Position numbers and translations under genes: made by a program. A DNA stretch of 64,000 nt from JAPKYZ01 sp033763835 (GTDB lineage: Bacteria; Acidobacteriota; Terriglobia; Bryobacterales; Bryobacteraceae), in contig JANRJS010000008.1 of the NCBI GenBank assembly GCA_033763835.1, positions 232,138 to 296,137 on the forward strand, read 5' to 3'. The notes under the pieces were generated by a model. The model searched no databases. It saw only the letters and a list, made by a program, of their open reading frames with translations, and was not told the origin of the DNA. The first letter of the stretch is position 1. Every line of letters begins with the position of its first letter. Positions 63,848-64,000 of the stretch are shown here, in pieces.

Positions 63848-64000
63848 CGGGATTCTTTAGAACGCCGATCCCCTCGATCTCGATTTCGACCGTATCGCCG
63901 GGCTTCATCGGGCTGGTCGTGCCCGGGGTGCCGGTGAAAATCACGTCGCCTTGTTCGAGCGTCACGTACTTGGAAATGAAGCTGACGCAGGTGGCGCAAT
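63834..64000 (-). CDS. fumarylacetoacetate hydrolase family protein (partial, 3' end)
   Basis: The last 54 codons of an FAH-superfamily gene that continues beyond the right edge. FTGTPGTTSPMKPGDTVEIE and the tail IEGIGVLKNPVKAA are the C-terminal strand motifs; VTLEQGDVIF precedes them. A paralogue of the gene at 4443-5345, with a different tail. The function cannot be narrowed. Confidence 0.85.
   Translation of the reverse strand, partial: CATCVSFISKYVTLEQGDVIFTGTPGTTSPMKPGDTVEIEIEGIGVLKNPVKAA

Noticed and set aside
1..64000. Prophage, insertion sequence, integron or CRISPR array
   Set aside because: No transposase, integrase, phage structural gene, terminal inverted repeats or regularly spaced repeats were seen; the only tandem array is the short 14-bp repeat at 42204-42259.

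Overview
The window is a GC-rich, gene-dense chromosomal segment that most resembles an Acidobacteriota genome of the Bryobacter/Solibacter type. Evidence for that is the 802-residue orphan MacB/FtsX-type permease (ADOP family), the Oar-like TonB receptor with an N-terminal carboxypeptidase-like domain, the paired DUF1501 and cytochrome-DUF1549/DUF1553 genes, a sulfatase, and M28/S41 peptidases with PDZ-type modules. This assignment rests on gene content read by eye. I see no tRNA, rRNA, CRISPR array, insertion sequence or prophage.

Layout. 1-5345: MqnA/MqnD-type enzyme (cut by the window edge), HPt protein, hydrolase, secreted protein, S41 protease, rhodanese, small secreted protein and FAH-family hydrolase. 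4138-7440: leftward operon of an aromatic or histidinol-phosphate aminotransferase, 4-hydroxyphenylpyruvate dioxygenase, an FAH-family hydrolase and a small secreted protein. 7473-8092: vapBC. 8145-15512: an acyl-CoA/hydroxyacid island with enoyl-CoA hydratase, APH-type kinase, histidine phosphatase, acyl-CoA dehydrogenase, a 91-aa unknown protein, two SDRs, ClpS and a ThDP lyase. 15519-21844: sulfatase, pgi and an NtrY/NtrX-like pair. 21897-24500: SRP RNA, dnaX, ybaB, recR. 24959-29105: DUF1501 and PSD1 pair. 29153-29573: hicBA with a doubly frameshifted hicA. 29627-32142: two glycosyltransferases. 32158-35010: sulfur/persulfide locus. 35049-40762: ADOP permease, second vapBC, gyrA. 40816-45586: unknown protein, DinB, larE, nucleotidyltransferase with a small partner, radical SAM, NarL-type regulator. 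46270-51907: two TonB receptors, the first behind a palindromic promoter and a structured leader. 51932-64000: GlcD-type oxidase, Uma2, ArnT-like transferase, HIT-like protein, UxaA, DsbA-like, M28, LarA-like, a 58-aa membrane protein, methyltransferase, YdeI-like protein and a partial FAH protein.

Expression signals are unusual. Many genes have a TATAAT-like hexamer ending 5-8 nt before the start codon and no Shine-Dalgarno sequence, which suggests leaderless mRNAs. At four divergent gene pairs the two -10 hexamers overlap in a 17-22 bp intergenic gap. Four convergent pairs share a CTAG or TTAG tetranucleotide that supplies both stop codons.

The most interesting regions are: the kinase-phosphatase-dehydrogenase cluster, which looks like a route for 4-hydroxyacyl-CoA; the TonB receptor leader, whose GCCTCC can pair with the ribosome binding site; the hicA gene restored in length by two compensating homopolymer indels; the ArsR-controlled persulfide locus; and a GyrA whose quinolone-pocket sequence departs from the usual one.
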